Shown: positions 1 to 7,038, counted from the first letter of the stretch. The stretch: 12,808 nt of DNA from Candidatus Parcubacteria bacterium (GCA_027028225.1 JALVJP010000088.1:9475-22282), one strand, 5' to 3'. The notes: generated from the sequence alone by a model not told the origin. A program made the numbers and translations.

Positions 1-369
1 ATTTCTAAAAATACAAATCGAAAAGATGAGAGCGAGAGCGATTCTTTCAAGAACCGAACCACCGTGCTTGAGGAGATGGAAGAGCTTGTATCTCCAAAAC
101 TTGAAAAACTTCTCGATCAACTTGTAGCGGAAAAGGATGTGAAGAATGTTTCGTCCAAAACTCACTTAGTAGGAAAACGAGAGAAGAAAAGGAAACGGGT
201 AGAGAGGAATGCGGGATCAGATACAAAGAAACTTCTCAGTTCTGTCATTTCTCGAGTTGTCAAGAAAGAAGAATCAGAAGAGAAGTTTAGGGGAAGTGAA
301 GAGGATAGCAAGTTTTCACAAACGAAGAGTGTTGAGGGTCTTGAGGACATTCTCCTTGAAGATAAGTGA
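1..369 (+). CDS. C-terminal part of an unrecognised charged protein (5' end outside window)
   Basis: The reading frame is open from the first base of the window to TGA at 367-369, giving 122 visible residues. The beginning probably lies upstream: there is no good start before GTG at 64 or ATG at 76, and neither has a -10 element or ribosome binding site in front of it. The visible part is rich in Lys, Glu, Arg and Ser, with a very basic stretch (KREKKRKRVER) and no predicted membrane segment, so it is probably a flexible or disordered tail with a short amphipathic stretch (EEMEELVSPKLEKLLDQLV) before it. I do not recognise a family. The next gene starts 19 nt after the stop with no clear promoter between, so the two may be co-transcribed. 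If GTG 64 were the true start, it would be a 101-residue protein. Confidence 0.6.
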   Translation: MSKNTNRKDESESDSFKNRTTVLEEMEELVSPKLEKLLDQLVAEKDVKNVSSKTHLVGKREKKRKRVERNAGSDTKKLLSSVISRVVKKEESEEKFRGSEEDSKFSQTKSVEGLEDILLEDK

Positions 370-388
370 TAAGTATTTTTCTATTCAT

Positions 389-1939
389 ATGTTTCGTCGT
401 GTTTTAACAAGTTTCATATTTCTCATATTTTGTACCCCATTTATTTCTTATGCAGACGCACACCTAAGAATTAATGAGGTTATGTATAACCCTGAGGGTG
501 CTGATGCTGATCATGAGTGGGTGGAGATTTACAACGATGGGAGTGAGAGCATTGATATTGCTTCATGGTATTTTTGGGAGGGAAATACCTACCATGGACT
601 CCATCCAGATGGATTTACCCAACTTACTCCTGGTGAGTACGCGCTCATTGTTCGTAATCTCGATACTGCTCGATCTGAACTTGGGTCATCAAACCGTTAC
701 ATAAAGGCAAGTTTTTCTCTCAACAATACGGGAGAGCTATTGAGAATTGCAAACAATGCAAAGGAGACGATTGATGAAGTTTCTTATCAGAGTGATTGGG
801 GAGGAAATGGGAACGGAAAGAGTTTACAATATATCGGTAGTTCATGGAGAGAAGGAAATCCTACACAAGGAAGAGAAAATACGATGAGTTCTTTTTTAGA
901 GAATAGCGGTGGTAATGAGAATACAAGTGTGGCAGGAGGAGATACTTCTCAAGAAGGAATTTCAAACGAGGAGAACATCTCTAAAGAGAATCCGACATAT
1001 CACATTTTCGTTCCAGTGTTTACACAAAAGCTTATCGCAGGAGAACGCTTTCGTGCAAAGATACGAGTAATGTATGGGGATGAGGAGGTTCATAACGGAC
1101 TCTTTCTCGTGAATTTTGGGGATGGAAATCTACTAAAAACTGGGAAATCAATGAAAGAGTATGTGAACCGTTACATCCATCCTGGAAGATACCTCTTTAT
1201 CTTTGAATACTATTCGTCTCCTTTCTTTTACCAGTATGGAGAGAAACCAGAAATTTTGTTTCGTAAGATTATTGATGTTGAAGAGCGAGAGACAATTACA
1301 ATTGAGAGGGTAAATCCGTATGATGGAGTGGTAATAAGAAACAGCGGTGGAAACGAGATAGAACTTGAAGGATGGTTTCTCCGATGGAATGGAAAGAAGT
1401 ATGCATTTCCTCATGCGACGATTCTCCTCCCTCACGAAATTTTACGAATTTCATTTAGGACTCTTGGCTTCTCTCCATATTCCACGAGAGAGAATAAGGT
1501 ATCTCTCGTGAGTAATGCGAATATCGTTGTATCGAGTTATCCCGTACCACCTTACTCTTCACAGCAGAAACGCGTAGTAAAAGCATCACATACGAAAGAT
1601 TTTCATGTTAAGCAAGAGAAAGTTGATATAGAGAAAGAGGATATTGATTTTGATTCACTTCCTACATTTTTCCAAGAGAGAGAAAGTAATCCATTCCAGG
1701 GCTATCTTGAGGAACACCCTGGAAAAGTGCTCGTTACCTTTTCACAAGAGGAAGATGAATATAGGAGAGAGAAGGAAATCTCTCCTTTTGGAACAATGCT
1801 TCCCCTCGCGATTGCTCTCTTTCTCACAGTGATTTCATCGCTCATTGCAATTGTTTCGTTCTCAAGGAGAGTAAGGAGTGAGGAAAAGGAAGAGAGAGAT
1901 TTGAACAATTACCATATAGAACTTGTTGATGAAGAGTAG
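389..1939 (+). CDS. Secreted, membrane-anchored lamin-tail-domain (LTD) protein
   Basis: 516 residues from ATG 389. The frame is open further upstream, but residues 1-24 from this ATG form a clean signal peptide (MFRRVLTSFIFLIF..., cleavage near YADA), which decides the start. Residues ~26-163 match a lamin tail domain: LRINEVMYNP, then HEWVEIYN, DIASWYF, GEYALIV and the closing GKSLQ. This immunoglobulin-like beta fold is found in bacterial surface proteins and nucleases. A low-complexity Asn/Gly/Glu linker follows (~164-202). Residues ~203-298 resemble a PKD/Ig-like module (VNFGDG at 241-246, then HPGRYLFIFEY). Residues ~302-384 look like a second, weaker LTD-like module (IELEGWFLRWNG). A transmembrane helix lies at ~469-491, followed by a charged cytoplasmic tail (RRVRSEEKEERD). 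It should therefore be exported and held by its C-terminus. No nuclease or protease residues are visible; adhesion or scaffolding is inferred. Confidence 0.8.
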   Translation: MFRRVLTSFIFLIFCTPFISYADAHLRINEVMYNPEGADADHEWVEIYNDGSESIDIASWYFWEGNTYHGLHPDGFTQLTPGEYALIVRNLDTARSELGSSNRYIKASFSLNNTGELLRIANNAKETIDEVSYQSDWGGNGNGKSLQYIGSSWREGNPTQGRENTMSSFLENSGGNENTSVAGGDTSQEGISNEENISKENPTYHIFVPVFTQKLIAGERFRAKIRVMYGDEEVHNGLFLVNFGDGNLLKTGKSMKEYVNRYIHPGRYLFIFEYYSSPFFYQYGEKPEILFRKIIDVEERETITIERVNPYDGVVIRNSGGNEIELEGWFLRWNGKKYAFPHATILLPHEILRISFRTLGFSPYSTRENKVSLVSNANIVVSSYPVPPYSSQQKRVVKASHTKDFHVKQEKVDIEKEDIDFDSLPTFFQERESNPFQGYLEEHPGKVLVTFSQEEDEYRREKEISPFGTMLPLAIALFLTVISSLIAIVSFSRRVRSEEKEERDLNNYHIELVDEE

Positions 1940-1941
1940 GG

Positions 1942-1995
1942 AATAGGAAAAGCGGATTTAGTTCGCATTTGCGAACTAAATCCGCTTTTCCTATT
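1942..1995. terminator. Perfect 26-bp inverted repeat, probable transcription terminator or insulator
   Basis: The arms 1942-1967 and 1970-1995 are exact reverse complements with only TT between them; the apex reads CGCATTTGCG. The repeat starts 3 nt after the TAG of the lamin-tail gene and ends about 25 bp before the next promoter. No T-run follows on the + strand, so it is not a textbook intrinsic terminator, though the right arm itself contains TTTTCC. It would fold the same way in transcripts from either strand. Confidence 0.65.
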
Positions 1996-2019
1996 GCAGA
2001 GAATATTAATTTGCTTCTT

Positions 2020-2048
2020 TTGCATATCCTCACAATACAGCGTATACT
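2020..2048 (+). promoter_or_regulatory. Promoter of the methyltransferase gene (leaderless)
   Basis: A TATACT -10 box at 2043-2048 has TTGCAT at 2020-2025 as a weak -35 box, with a 17-bp spacer. The ATG at 2057 begins 8 nt after the -10 box, which places the expected transcription start on or next to the start codon. Confidence 0.6.
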
Positions 2049-2056
2049 TACAGCGT

Positions 2057-2593
2057 ATGGAACAACAATTTTTAGATCCAAAGAATGTGATAGTGGTGTG
2101 CGATCTCAGTTCTGATGCACACATCGCTGACTTCGGCGCTGGTTCAGGAATTTACACTTTCCTTCTCGCAGAAGGATTTCCTATGAGAAAAATCTTCGCA
2201 ATCGATGTTCAAAAAGATTTGGTCGATCATATTCAGAAGGAGGCAGAAAAGCGTGGATTTCAAAATATCTATGCAGTCTGGGGAGATGTGGATGAGGTAA
2301 AAGGGAGTATGCTTCGCGATGAGTCTATCGATTGTGTTCTCATGGCGAATATCCTCTTTCAACTTGAAGACATTCCTACTGCAGTAAGAGAGGCGTATCG
2401 TATTCTCAAGCCAGGAGGAAAACTTCTCGTTGTTGATTGGAGTGAATCATTTGGCCATCTAGGTCCTCATCCAGATCATGTCGTGACAGAAGAGAATGCG
2501 AAACAACTCGTGGAAGAAGCTAATTTTCTCATTCAAAAAAGCTTTGACGATTTAGGAGCACATCATTATGTGTTTCTTGCTGAAAAGATGTAA
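2057..2593 (+). CDS. Class I SAM-dependent methyltransferase (UbiE/MenG-like fold, substrate unknown)
   Basis: 178 residues from ATG 2057. The frame extends up to 1994, but that would run into the hairpin and skip the promoter. The Rossmann-type SAM site is plain: motif I ADFGAGSGIYT at ~24-34, the acidic residue that binds the SAM ribose in FAID (D50), GD at 76-77, motif IV-like DCVLMANILFQL at ~92-103, and ILKPGGKLLVVDW at ~116-128. The length is typical of a minimal methyltransferase domain with almost no substrate-binding cap, and there is no signal peptide, so it is cytosolic. The best overall resemblance is to the methyltransferase 11/31 or UbiE-type groups. It is the only evident cytosolic enzyme in a block of surface genes. 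It could modify a small molecule, a lipid or a protein; the sequence does not say which. It has its own promoter. Confidence 0.82.
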   Translation: MEQQFLDPKNVIVVCDLSSDAHIADFGAGSGIYTFLLAEGFPMRKIFAIDVQKDLVDHIQKEAEKRGFQNIYAVWGDVDEVKGSMLRDESIDCVLMANILFQLEDIPTAVREAYRILKPGGKLLVVDWSESFGHLGPHPDHVVTEENAKQLVEEANFLIQKSFDDLGAHHYVFLAEKM

Positions 2594-2609
2594 TTTTCTC
2601 TATTCAATG

Positions 2610-2615
2610 TATAAT
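2610..2615 (+). promoter_or_regulatory. -10 box of the solute-binding protein gene
   Basis: A consensus TATAAT lies at 2610-2615, just after the methyltransferase stop at 2593. The preferred ATG is at 2627, 11 nt downstream; a TTG at 2621 in the same frame is only 5 nt away. The predicted transcript start (~2622) lies past the TTG, which favours ATG 2627 with a leader of a few nucleotides at most. I see no convincing -35 box. Confidence 0.6.
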
Positions 2616-2626
2616 TTATTTTGGTT

Positions 2627-3958
2627 ATGCTTAAAGAAGTTGGTTTCAAAAGAATTATCACAGTTTTTTTTGTTGTAGGAACAGTTATCGGTTTTCTTAT
2701 TTTTTCTGGGATGATTAAAGTAGGTGATAGTGCAAAGACAGCAAAAGGAAAAGTTGTTATATGGGGAACAATTCCGTATAATATCATTCACCCATATATA
2801 GAAAAAATATGGACGAAAGATGTTGAGGTGGTCTATTCAGTCAAGGATAAGAATACTTACGAGAGAGATCTTGTTGATGCACTTGCTGCAGGAAATGGAC
2901 CAGATCTCTTTATTATGTCCCATGAAGAGATCATACGAAATGCAGATAAAGCATTCGTTATTCCTTATACAAGTCTTCCTAAAGAAGGATTTCTCACTAC
3001 ATATGTAAAGGAGGCAGATATTTTTCTCACTAAATCTGGTATCCTCGCCATTCCCTTTTTTACAGATCCTCTTGTTCTCTACTATAATAAACAGCTCATA
3101 GCGTCTTCCTATCTCGTTTCCTATCCAAAGACATGGAAGGAGTTTGTTACTTTCTCTCAAAAAATTACAAAGCATGATGAGTATGGAACAATCGAAATTG
3201 CAGGTGCTGCAATGGGAACTTACAATAATGTAACTCATGCAAAGGATATTATTTCTACACTCTTTCTTCAAAATGGGAATTCTATTGTAGGAGATGATCA
3301 GGTGAGTGGAAAGAAGAAATCAATTCTCACTCTTACTGAAGAGAATTCAGAAGCCGCAAAGAATGCACTCCTGTTTTATAGTTCATTTCAAGATAAAGGA
3401 AATTCGCATTACTCTTGGAATGCTTCACTAGAAGATTCTCGCAACCAATTTGCTTCAGGTGATCTTGGACTTCTCTTTGATCGCGCGAGTCAACTTGAAT
3501 ATATGGCGAAGCGCAATCCAAATCTTAGTTTTGGAATTGCAGTTGTTCCACAGATAGAGGGAACATCCACAAAAAAAGTATTTGGGGAGATGTATGGGGT
3601 TGTTATCTCTAAACATACAAAGAATTTAAAAGCTGCAATTCTTGTTGCTTCACGACTCACAGGGAAAGATATTGTAAAAGGTTTTGTTGATAGTTTTCAT
3701 GTTGCTCCTGTTCGACTTGATCTCCTTACCTCAATTCCTGAGGATGCAAATAAGAGTGTTATCTATAAATCAGCGATTATTGCAGATGCATGGTTTGATC
3801 CTGATGCAAAGAATACTGATAGTGTATTCCGGAATATCGTTCGATCGATAAATGCAAAATCTATCGAAGTGCACCAGGCAATAAACAAACTTAATGCTGA
3901 TATTCAGAGCATTCTCGATACTACTGTTAATAAAACAGTAAATAAAACAGGTAAGTAG
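2627..3958 (+). CDS. Membrane-anchored extracellular solute-binding protein, family 1
   Basis: 443 residues from ATG 2627. A single N-terminal hydrophobic helix (~10-30) has no lipobox cysteine or clear signal peptidase site, so the protein is probably tethered by an uncleaved signal anchor. The rest follows the family 1 (maltose/sugar type) periplasmic-binding fold: VVIWGT beta strand at ~43-48, AAGNGPDLFIMSHE at ~87-100, the hinge-proximal GILAIPFFTDPLVLYYNKQL at ~138-157, TWKEF at ~169-173, GDLGLLFD at ~278-285, and FGIAVVPQI then FGEMYGVVIS at ~302-328. Family members normally deliver a sugar or peptide to an ABC permease. No permease or ATPase gene lies within 2.6 kb upstream or anywhere downstream in the window, so the ligand and partner are unknown. 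The C-terminus ends in a short Thr/Asn/Lys repeat (TVNKTVNKTGK). A sensory or scavenging role is as possible as transport. Confidence 0.8.
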   Translation: MLKEVGFKRIITVFFVVGTVIGFLIFSGMIKVGDSAKTAKGKVVIWGTIPYNIIHPYIEKIWTKDVEVVYSVKDKNTYERDLVDALAAGNGPDLFIMSHEEIIRNADKAFVIPYTSLPKEGFLTTYVKEADIFLTKSGILAIPFFTDPLVLYYNKQLIASSYLVSYPKTWKEFVTFSQKITKHDEYGTIEIAGAAMGTYNNVTHAKDIISTLFLQNGNSIVGDDQVSGKKKSILTLTEENSEAAKNALLFYSSFQDKGNSHYSWNASLEDSRNQFASGDLGLLFDRASQLEYMAKRNPNLSFGIAVVPQIEGTSTKKVFGEMYGVVISKHTKNLKAAILVASRLTGKDIVKGFVDSFHVAPVRLDLLTSIPEDANKSVIYKSAIIADAWFDPDAKNTDSVFRNIVRSINAKSIEVHQAINKLNADIQSILDTTVNKTVNKTGK

Positions 3959-3975
3959 AAATAAATACTTTTTTA

Positions 3976-3984
3976 TGTTAACAT
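3976..3984 (+). promoter_or_regulatory. Extended -10 promoter of the pilin-fusion gene (leaderless)
   Basis: TG at 3976-3977, one base, then TAACAT at 3979-3984. ATG 3992 follows after 7 nt, so the transcript should start at the start codon. This promoter sits in the 33-bp gap after the solute-binding protein gene; no terminator separates the two genes. Confidence 0.5.
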
Positions 3985-3991
3985 ATTTCGT

Positions 3992-6364
3992 ATGAAGAAA
4001 TTTATTTTTAGTATTTTCTTTTTCACTCTTTTCCTCCCTAATTGGACATATGCAAGTGATGTTGTGGTGAGTCCTCACTTTAATGTAGATGCTAACAGCG
4101 TTAAAATTTCTGCTCTGTTTAACAATAGTCCGGTATCTATTACTTTAGAGAATGGGTGTAATTACCCTATCATAAGGAATGATTCTGTATCTGTTGGGGC
4201 GATGGAGAGTTATTCTCTTTCAATGAATTCAATTAATTTTACAAGTTGTAGTGATGTAAGGTTTACTGTTGGTGGTGTCGATAAGGTATTTGCTTTGCGT
4301 GATCTTCCTGGATATAGTGATGTTATTTCCTTTATAAACAATCACTCTAATAATAACAACTCTCAATCAAGCCAATCCGGCGGAACACAAAGCAATGATT
4401 TTATGGATACTCCGTATTTTGCTTTCGAGGGTAACGATAATGAGCATTGGGCAATCATGGCAAGATTCCATGGAGATCAATCAGTTTCTGTTTATCTTGA
4501 GGGTAATGGGGGAGGTATGACATCAAGCGGTTGTTCTTATCGACTTGCATTTGATCAGCATATTGATGATGGGTTTCTTGTGATGTTTTGGATAGATAAG
4601 AATTACAATCTTACAAATTGTTCTAGAGTTAAGTTTATAAGTAATATTGGTGGGAGTACTCACACAAAAGTTTTCCCTTTGTCTCAACTCAGTCACTATA
4701 GTGAAGCTCTAGCTCATTATTCTGGGAGCTCTCAGCAAGGCGGTTCTAATGCTAACGGAAATACTAATCAGTTGTTAACAACAAGTTACGTTGGTTTACC
4801 GACAGCAACTCTTAAACAGACAAACACAAACCCGAAACACTGGTTCTATGAGATAAACTTAAAATTTAATCGATCTCGAAATGAAGATGTATATCTTATC
4901 GCCCAACGAACACCAGAGGATGGAGGGCAACAGGAATATACGACTCTTTGTCATATTCCGTCAGGAAATAGTTCTCCTATAACGATTTCCTATCCAGATG
5001 GTACTAATCACAATTGTGATAGTTCTCCTATTGATAATGATTTCTTTAGAGCTGGGAATGATTATGTTTTTTATCTTTCCAACCAAGCAAATGGTGTTTT
5101 GAATTTAGATAGTGATATGACCTTGATTCCTCAAGATAGGGAAATTTCACAAAATTCTTCATTCTCTTCAGGTAATGGTAATAGTGTATCTTTTGATATT
5201 GGAGAATCATCTTTTGCGCGTTCTGTAAAAGATGGAAAGGAGATATGGGGTCTTCGTATTGTATCTCAAAGTGGGGGAATGATACAACGACAGAGAGATG
5301 AAACAATTTACCTCATTCTCGCTGAATCTGCTCAAGGAGGGGTTGGGAAGAGGAAAGCTCTTTGTGAGTTTAAAGGGGGATCTGGATTGAATAGTTTTTC
5401 TGGTCCAAATTTTCCAGGTTGTTATGTAAGGGATAGTCATAAGTTATTTAACTTTGACGGTGATGATTATGGAATTATTGACATTATAGAACAGGGAAAA
5501 GATTATTCAGTATTCTTTAGTTCCGATTTGAATGGGAGTAATGTTATCTCCTCAGTGAAGAGTATCGGAACAGCGATTCCAAGAACAAGTATTGTTGTCG
5601 ATCCAGACATTAGTGTCGAAATAAAACAAGATACCAATGGTGGATATTACTATCATATTGAGGGGGATGTTAAAAAAGACCACCCTGCTAATTTTCCTCA
5701 AAATACAGAACTCCACTTTGATATCCTTAATGAAAATCAAATAACTACCACGATTTCTGATATAACACCAAATCCTGTTTTCTATAGGAAAGGTGTTCAT
5801 TTCGCACTTGATACTCCAATTCTTGATGAAGGAAATTATGCACTTCATATAAAAACTTCTAAAGGAACAATAAATAGTATCGATCTCCAAACAATTCCTC
5901 TCCCGCGAATAGGACAAGGTGGAAATTCACAAACAAATGTGGGTACGGCAGGTGGCAATACTAATCAGTATAATGGAGTAAATTCTCTTGCTTCTGGGAA
6001 TGATCCATATTCTGACTATAAGGGAATAGGAAATGATGATGAACAACTCGTTCCACTTGATTGTGGTTACAATTTAGGGAAGGGGGGGAGGATGTGTGTG
6101 TTGAGTGATTTCATCCGTATGATTCGAAGAGTTATAAGTTATATTTTTATTATAACAGTTCCGATCGCGGCAATTGTGTTTGCTTATGCTGGTTTTCAAC
6201 TTCTCTTTTCTGGTGGAAATACTACAAAGAGAGATGCAGCAAAACGTGCAGTAAAGAATCTCCTTATAGGGATAGCGGTATTCCTCCTCGCATGGGTAGG
6301 AATAAATCTTCTTATCTCAACGCTTGGGATTCAATCTGATTTCAATATCTTTTTCGGAAAGTAG
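3992..6364 (+). CDS. Large secreted multi-module protein with C-terminal VirB2/TrbC-like pilin domain
   Basis: 790 residues. A signal peptide (MKKFIFSIFFFTLFL..., cleavage near YAS at 20-22) precedes five beta-rich modules at about 23-115, 138-243, 262-380, 398-530 and 531-638, joined by Asn/Ser/Gly/Gln-rich linkers. Modules 1-4 each hold one cysteine pair (C56/C86, C181/C210, C320/C342, C458/C477). Modules 2-4 share Trp (W153, W284, W419) followed by a [VI]YL strand, and modules 1 and 2 both end in an L-x-x-Y-S pattern, so they look like diverged copies. Residues 686-790 are a different domain: LVPLDCG with C691/C702, membrane helices at ~714-737 and ~757-778, and the loop SGGNTTKRDAAKRAVKN. 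This is the two-helix layout of CPR pilin-like conjugal-transfer proteins. The fusion would put a long ectodomain on a pilin-like anchor. A role as adhesin, tip protein or cell-wall spacer is inferred. I do not recognise the ectodomain family. Confidence 0.8.
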   Translation: MKKFIFSIFFFTLFLPNWTYASDVVVSPHFNVDANSVKISALFNNSPVSITLENGCNYPIIRNDSVSVGAMESYSLSMNSINFTSCSDVRFTVGGVDKVFALRDLPGYSDVISFINNHSNNNNSQSSQSGGTQSNDFMDTPYFAFEGNDNEHWAIMARFHGDQSVSVYLEGNGGGMTSSGCSYRLAFDQHIDDGFLVMFWIDKNYNLTNCSRVKFISNIGGSTHTKVFPLSQLSHYSEALAHYSGSSQQGGSNANGNTNQLLTTSYVGLPTATLKQTNTNPKHWFYEINLKFNRSRNEDVYLIAQRTPEDGGQQEYTTLCHIPSGNSSPITISYPDGTNHNCDSSPIDNDFFRAGNDYVFYLSNQANGVLNLDSDMTLIPQDREISQNSSFSSGNGNSVSFDIGESSFARSVKDGKEIWGLRIVSQSGGMIQRQRDETIYLILAESAQGGVGKRKALCEFKGGSGLNSFSGPNFPGCYVRDSHKLFNFDGDDYGIIDIIEQGKDYSVFFSSDLNGSNVISSVKSIGTAIPRTSIVVDPDISVEIKQDTNGGYYYHIEGDVKKDHPANFPQNTELHFDILNENQITTTISDITPNPVFYRKGVHFALDTPILDEGNYALHIKTSKGTINSIDLQTIPLPRIGQGGNSQTNVGTAGGNTNQYNGVNSLASGNDPYSDYKGIGNDDEQLVPLDCGYNLGKGGRMCVLSDFIRMIRRVISYIFIITVPIAAIVFAYAGFQLLFSGGNTTKRDAAKRAVKNLLIGIAVFLLAWVGINLLISTLGIQSDFNIFFGK

Positions 6365-6460
6365 ATATTTACACATAGATGATAAATGTAGTATCCATCT
6401 TATCCCAGTAGTCCGTGCTCCATCTTAGAATTCGTTTTGAAGTACGGGTAAATTTCTCTC

Positions 6461-6480
6461 AAAGTTTTTGCAAAAACTTT
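6461..6480. repeat. Perfect 20-bp palindrome
   Basis: The arms AAAGTTTTTG and CAAAAACTTT are exact reverse complements with no spacer. It lies 97 bp after the pilin-fusion stop, in the 269-bp gap before the next pilin gene. It could be a weak A+T-rich terminator or a binding site for a dimeric regulator. Only TTGACC follows, so there is no strong T-run. Confidence 0.45.
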
Positions 6481-6509
6481 TGACCATATTTATTGGAACA
6501 TTTCTACTA

Positions 6510-6590
6510 TTGTTTTTGTATTTTTATCCTCTATAATAAGGGTTGAGCCTTGAGACTGAGACATTTTGTTTTCAGTGGAGAGGATATAAT
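6510..6590 (+). promoter_or_regulatory. Two further -10-like boxes upstream of the first small pilin gene
   Basis: TATAAT at 6532-6537 has TTGTTT at 6510-6515 (16-bp spacer), and a second TATAAT lies at 6585-6590 with no good -35 box. If used, they would give leaders of roughly 90 and 37 nt to ATG 6634, unlike the leaderless pattern elsewhere. An AGGAG at 6602-6606 is 27 nt before the ATG, too far to serve as a ribosome binding site for it. Confidence 0.4.
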
Positions 6591-6596
6591 TGATTC

Positions 6597-6625
6597 TTAT
6601 CAGGAGTAATTAATATTGTGATACT
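6597..6625 (+). promoter_or_regulatory. Proximal extended -10 promoter of the first small pilin gene
   Basis: TTATCA at 6597-6602 forms a -35-like box. After a 17-bp spacer containing TG at 6617-6618 comes GATACT at 6620-6625. The ATG at 6634 follows after 8 nt. The direct repeat at 6607-6616 and 6626-6635 brackets this -10 box. Confidence 0.5.
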
Positions 6626-6635
6626 TAATTAATAT
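6607..6635 (+). repeat. Direct repeat TAATTAATAT flanking the -10 box
   Basis: TAATTAATAT occurs at 6607-6616 and again at 6626-6635, starting 19 bp apart. The second copy runs into the ATG at 6634. The TAATTA core is itself palindromic. The position would suit an operator, but repeats this A+T-rich can arise by chance. Confidence 0.4.
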
Positions 6636-6975
6636 GAAAAAAATTGTTAGTGGAATTATCGTAAGTGTTCCTGTGTTTGCTTTTGCGCAAGGAGCAGATG
6701 CGACAAGTATTCTTCAAAAAATATCTGACTTGTTGAGTGTTTCTATTCCTATTGTTATTACGGCTGCACTCCTCTTCTTTATTTTTGGGGTAGTAAGGTA
6801 TGTAATTGCGGGGAATCCAGATGATAAAGATAAAGCAAAAGGTATTATTACGAAAGGTATTATAGGACTCTTTGTTATACTATCTGTATGGGGACTTATT
6901 GCTGTTATCCAACGAACATTCGGTATTGGAAATCCACAAATTACTAGTGAAAACTTACCTAGTGTTCAGTTCTAA
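6634..6975 (+). CDS. Small VirB2/TrbC-like pilin protein
   Basis: 113 residues. The signal peptide (MKKIVSGIIVSVPVFAFAQ, likely cleavage AFA-Q or AQG-A) leaves a mature protein of about 95 residues. Two membrane helices, ~38-59 and ~74-93, are separated by a short polar loop, GNPDDKDKAKG (60-70). This is the layout of VirB2/TrbC pilins and of the CPR pilin-like conjugal-transfer families, and the loop resembles that of the pilin domain ending the preceding gene (GNTTKRDAAKR). VirB2-type proteins are the main subunits of type IV secretion pili. A structural role in a surface filament is the likely job, but no VirB4, VirB6 or coupling ATPase is in the window. It ends in a soluble tail (GNPQITSENLPSVQF) and has its own promoter and terminator. 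Confidence 0.75.
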   Translation: MKKIVSGIIVSVPVFAFAQGADATSILQKISDLLSVSIPIVITAALLFFIFGVVRYVIAGNPDDKDKAKGIITKGIIGLFVILSVWGLIAVIQRTFGIGNPQITSENLPSVQF

Positions 6976-6985
6976 TGAATTATTT

Positions 6986-7016
6986 AAAAAGCGTTATAAA
7001 CCGCTTTTTTCTTTTT
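6986..7016 (+). terminator. Intrinsic terminator after the first small pilin gene
   Basis: Arms AAAAAGCG (6986-6993) and CGCTTTTT (7002-7009) form an 8-bp stem with an 8-nt loop, followed by a T-rich tract to about 7016. It starts 11 nt after the TAA and makes the gene monocistronic. Confidence 0.75.
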
Positions 7017-7023
7017 CCTTTGA

Positions 7024-7032
7024 TGATATAAT
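7024..7032 (+). promoter_or_regulatory. Consensus extended -10 promoter of the second small pilin gene (leaderless)
   Basis: TG at 7024-7025, one base, then a perfect TATAAT at 7027-7032. ATG 7039 begins 6 nt later, so transcription should start at the codon itself. It follows the previous gene's terminator directly. Confidence 0.7.
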
Positions 7033-7038
7033 TCGTAT

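Noticed and set aside
2621..2626. TTG at 2621 as start of the solute-binding protein
   Set aside because: It lies 5 nt after the -10 box, at or before the expected transcript start; ATG 2627 fits better.
2837..3271. A 144-codon open frame on the - strand
   Set aside because: It is antisense to the solute-binding protein gene, rich in Cys and Ile, and lacks any family pattern.
6413..6447. A 7-bp stem (CCGTGCT with AGTACGG, one G-T pair) as a riboswitch or small RNA
   Set aside because: The stem is short, the loop is 21 nt, no promoter precedes it clearly, and it matches no RNA family I recognise.
6602..6606. AGGAG as the ribosome binding site of the first small pilin gene
   Set aside because: It is 27 nt before the ATG, too far, and would lie upstream of the transcript start from the proximal promoter.
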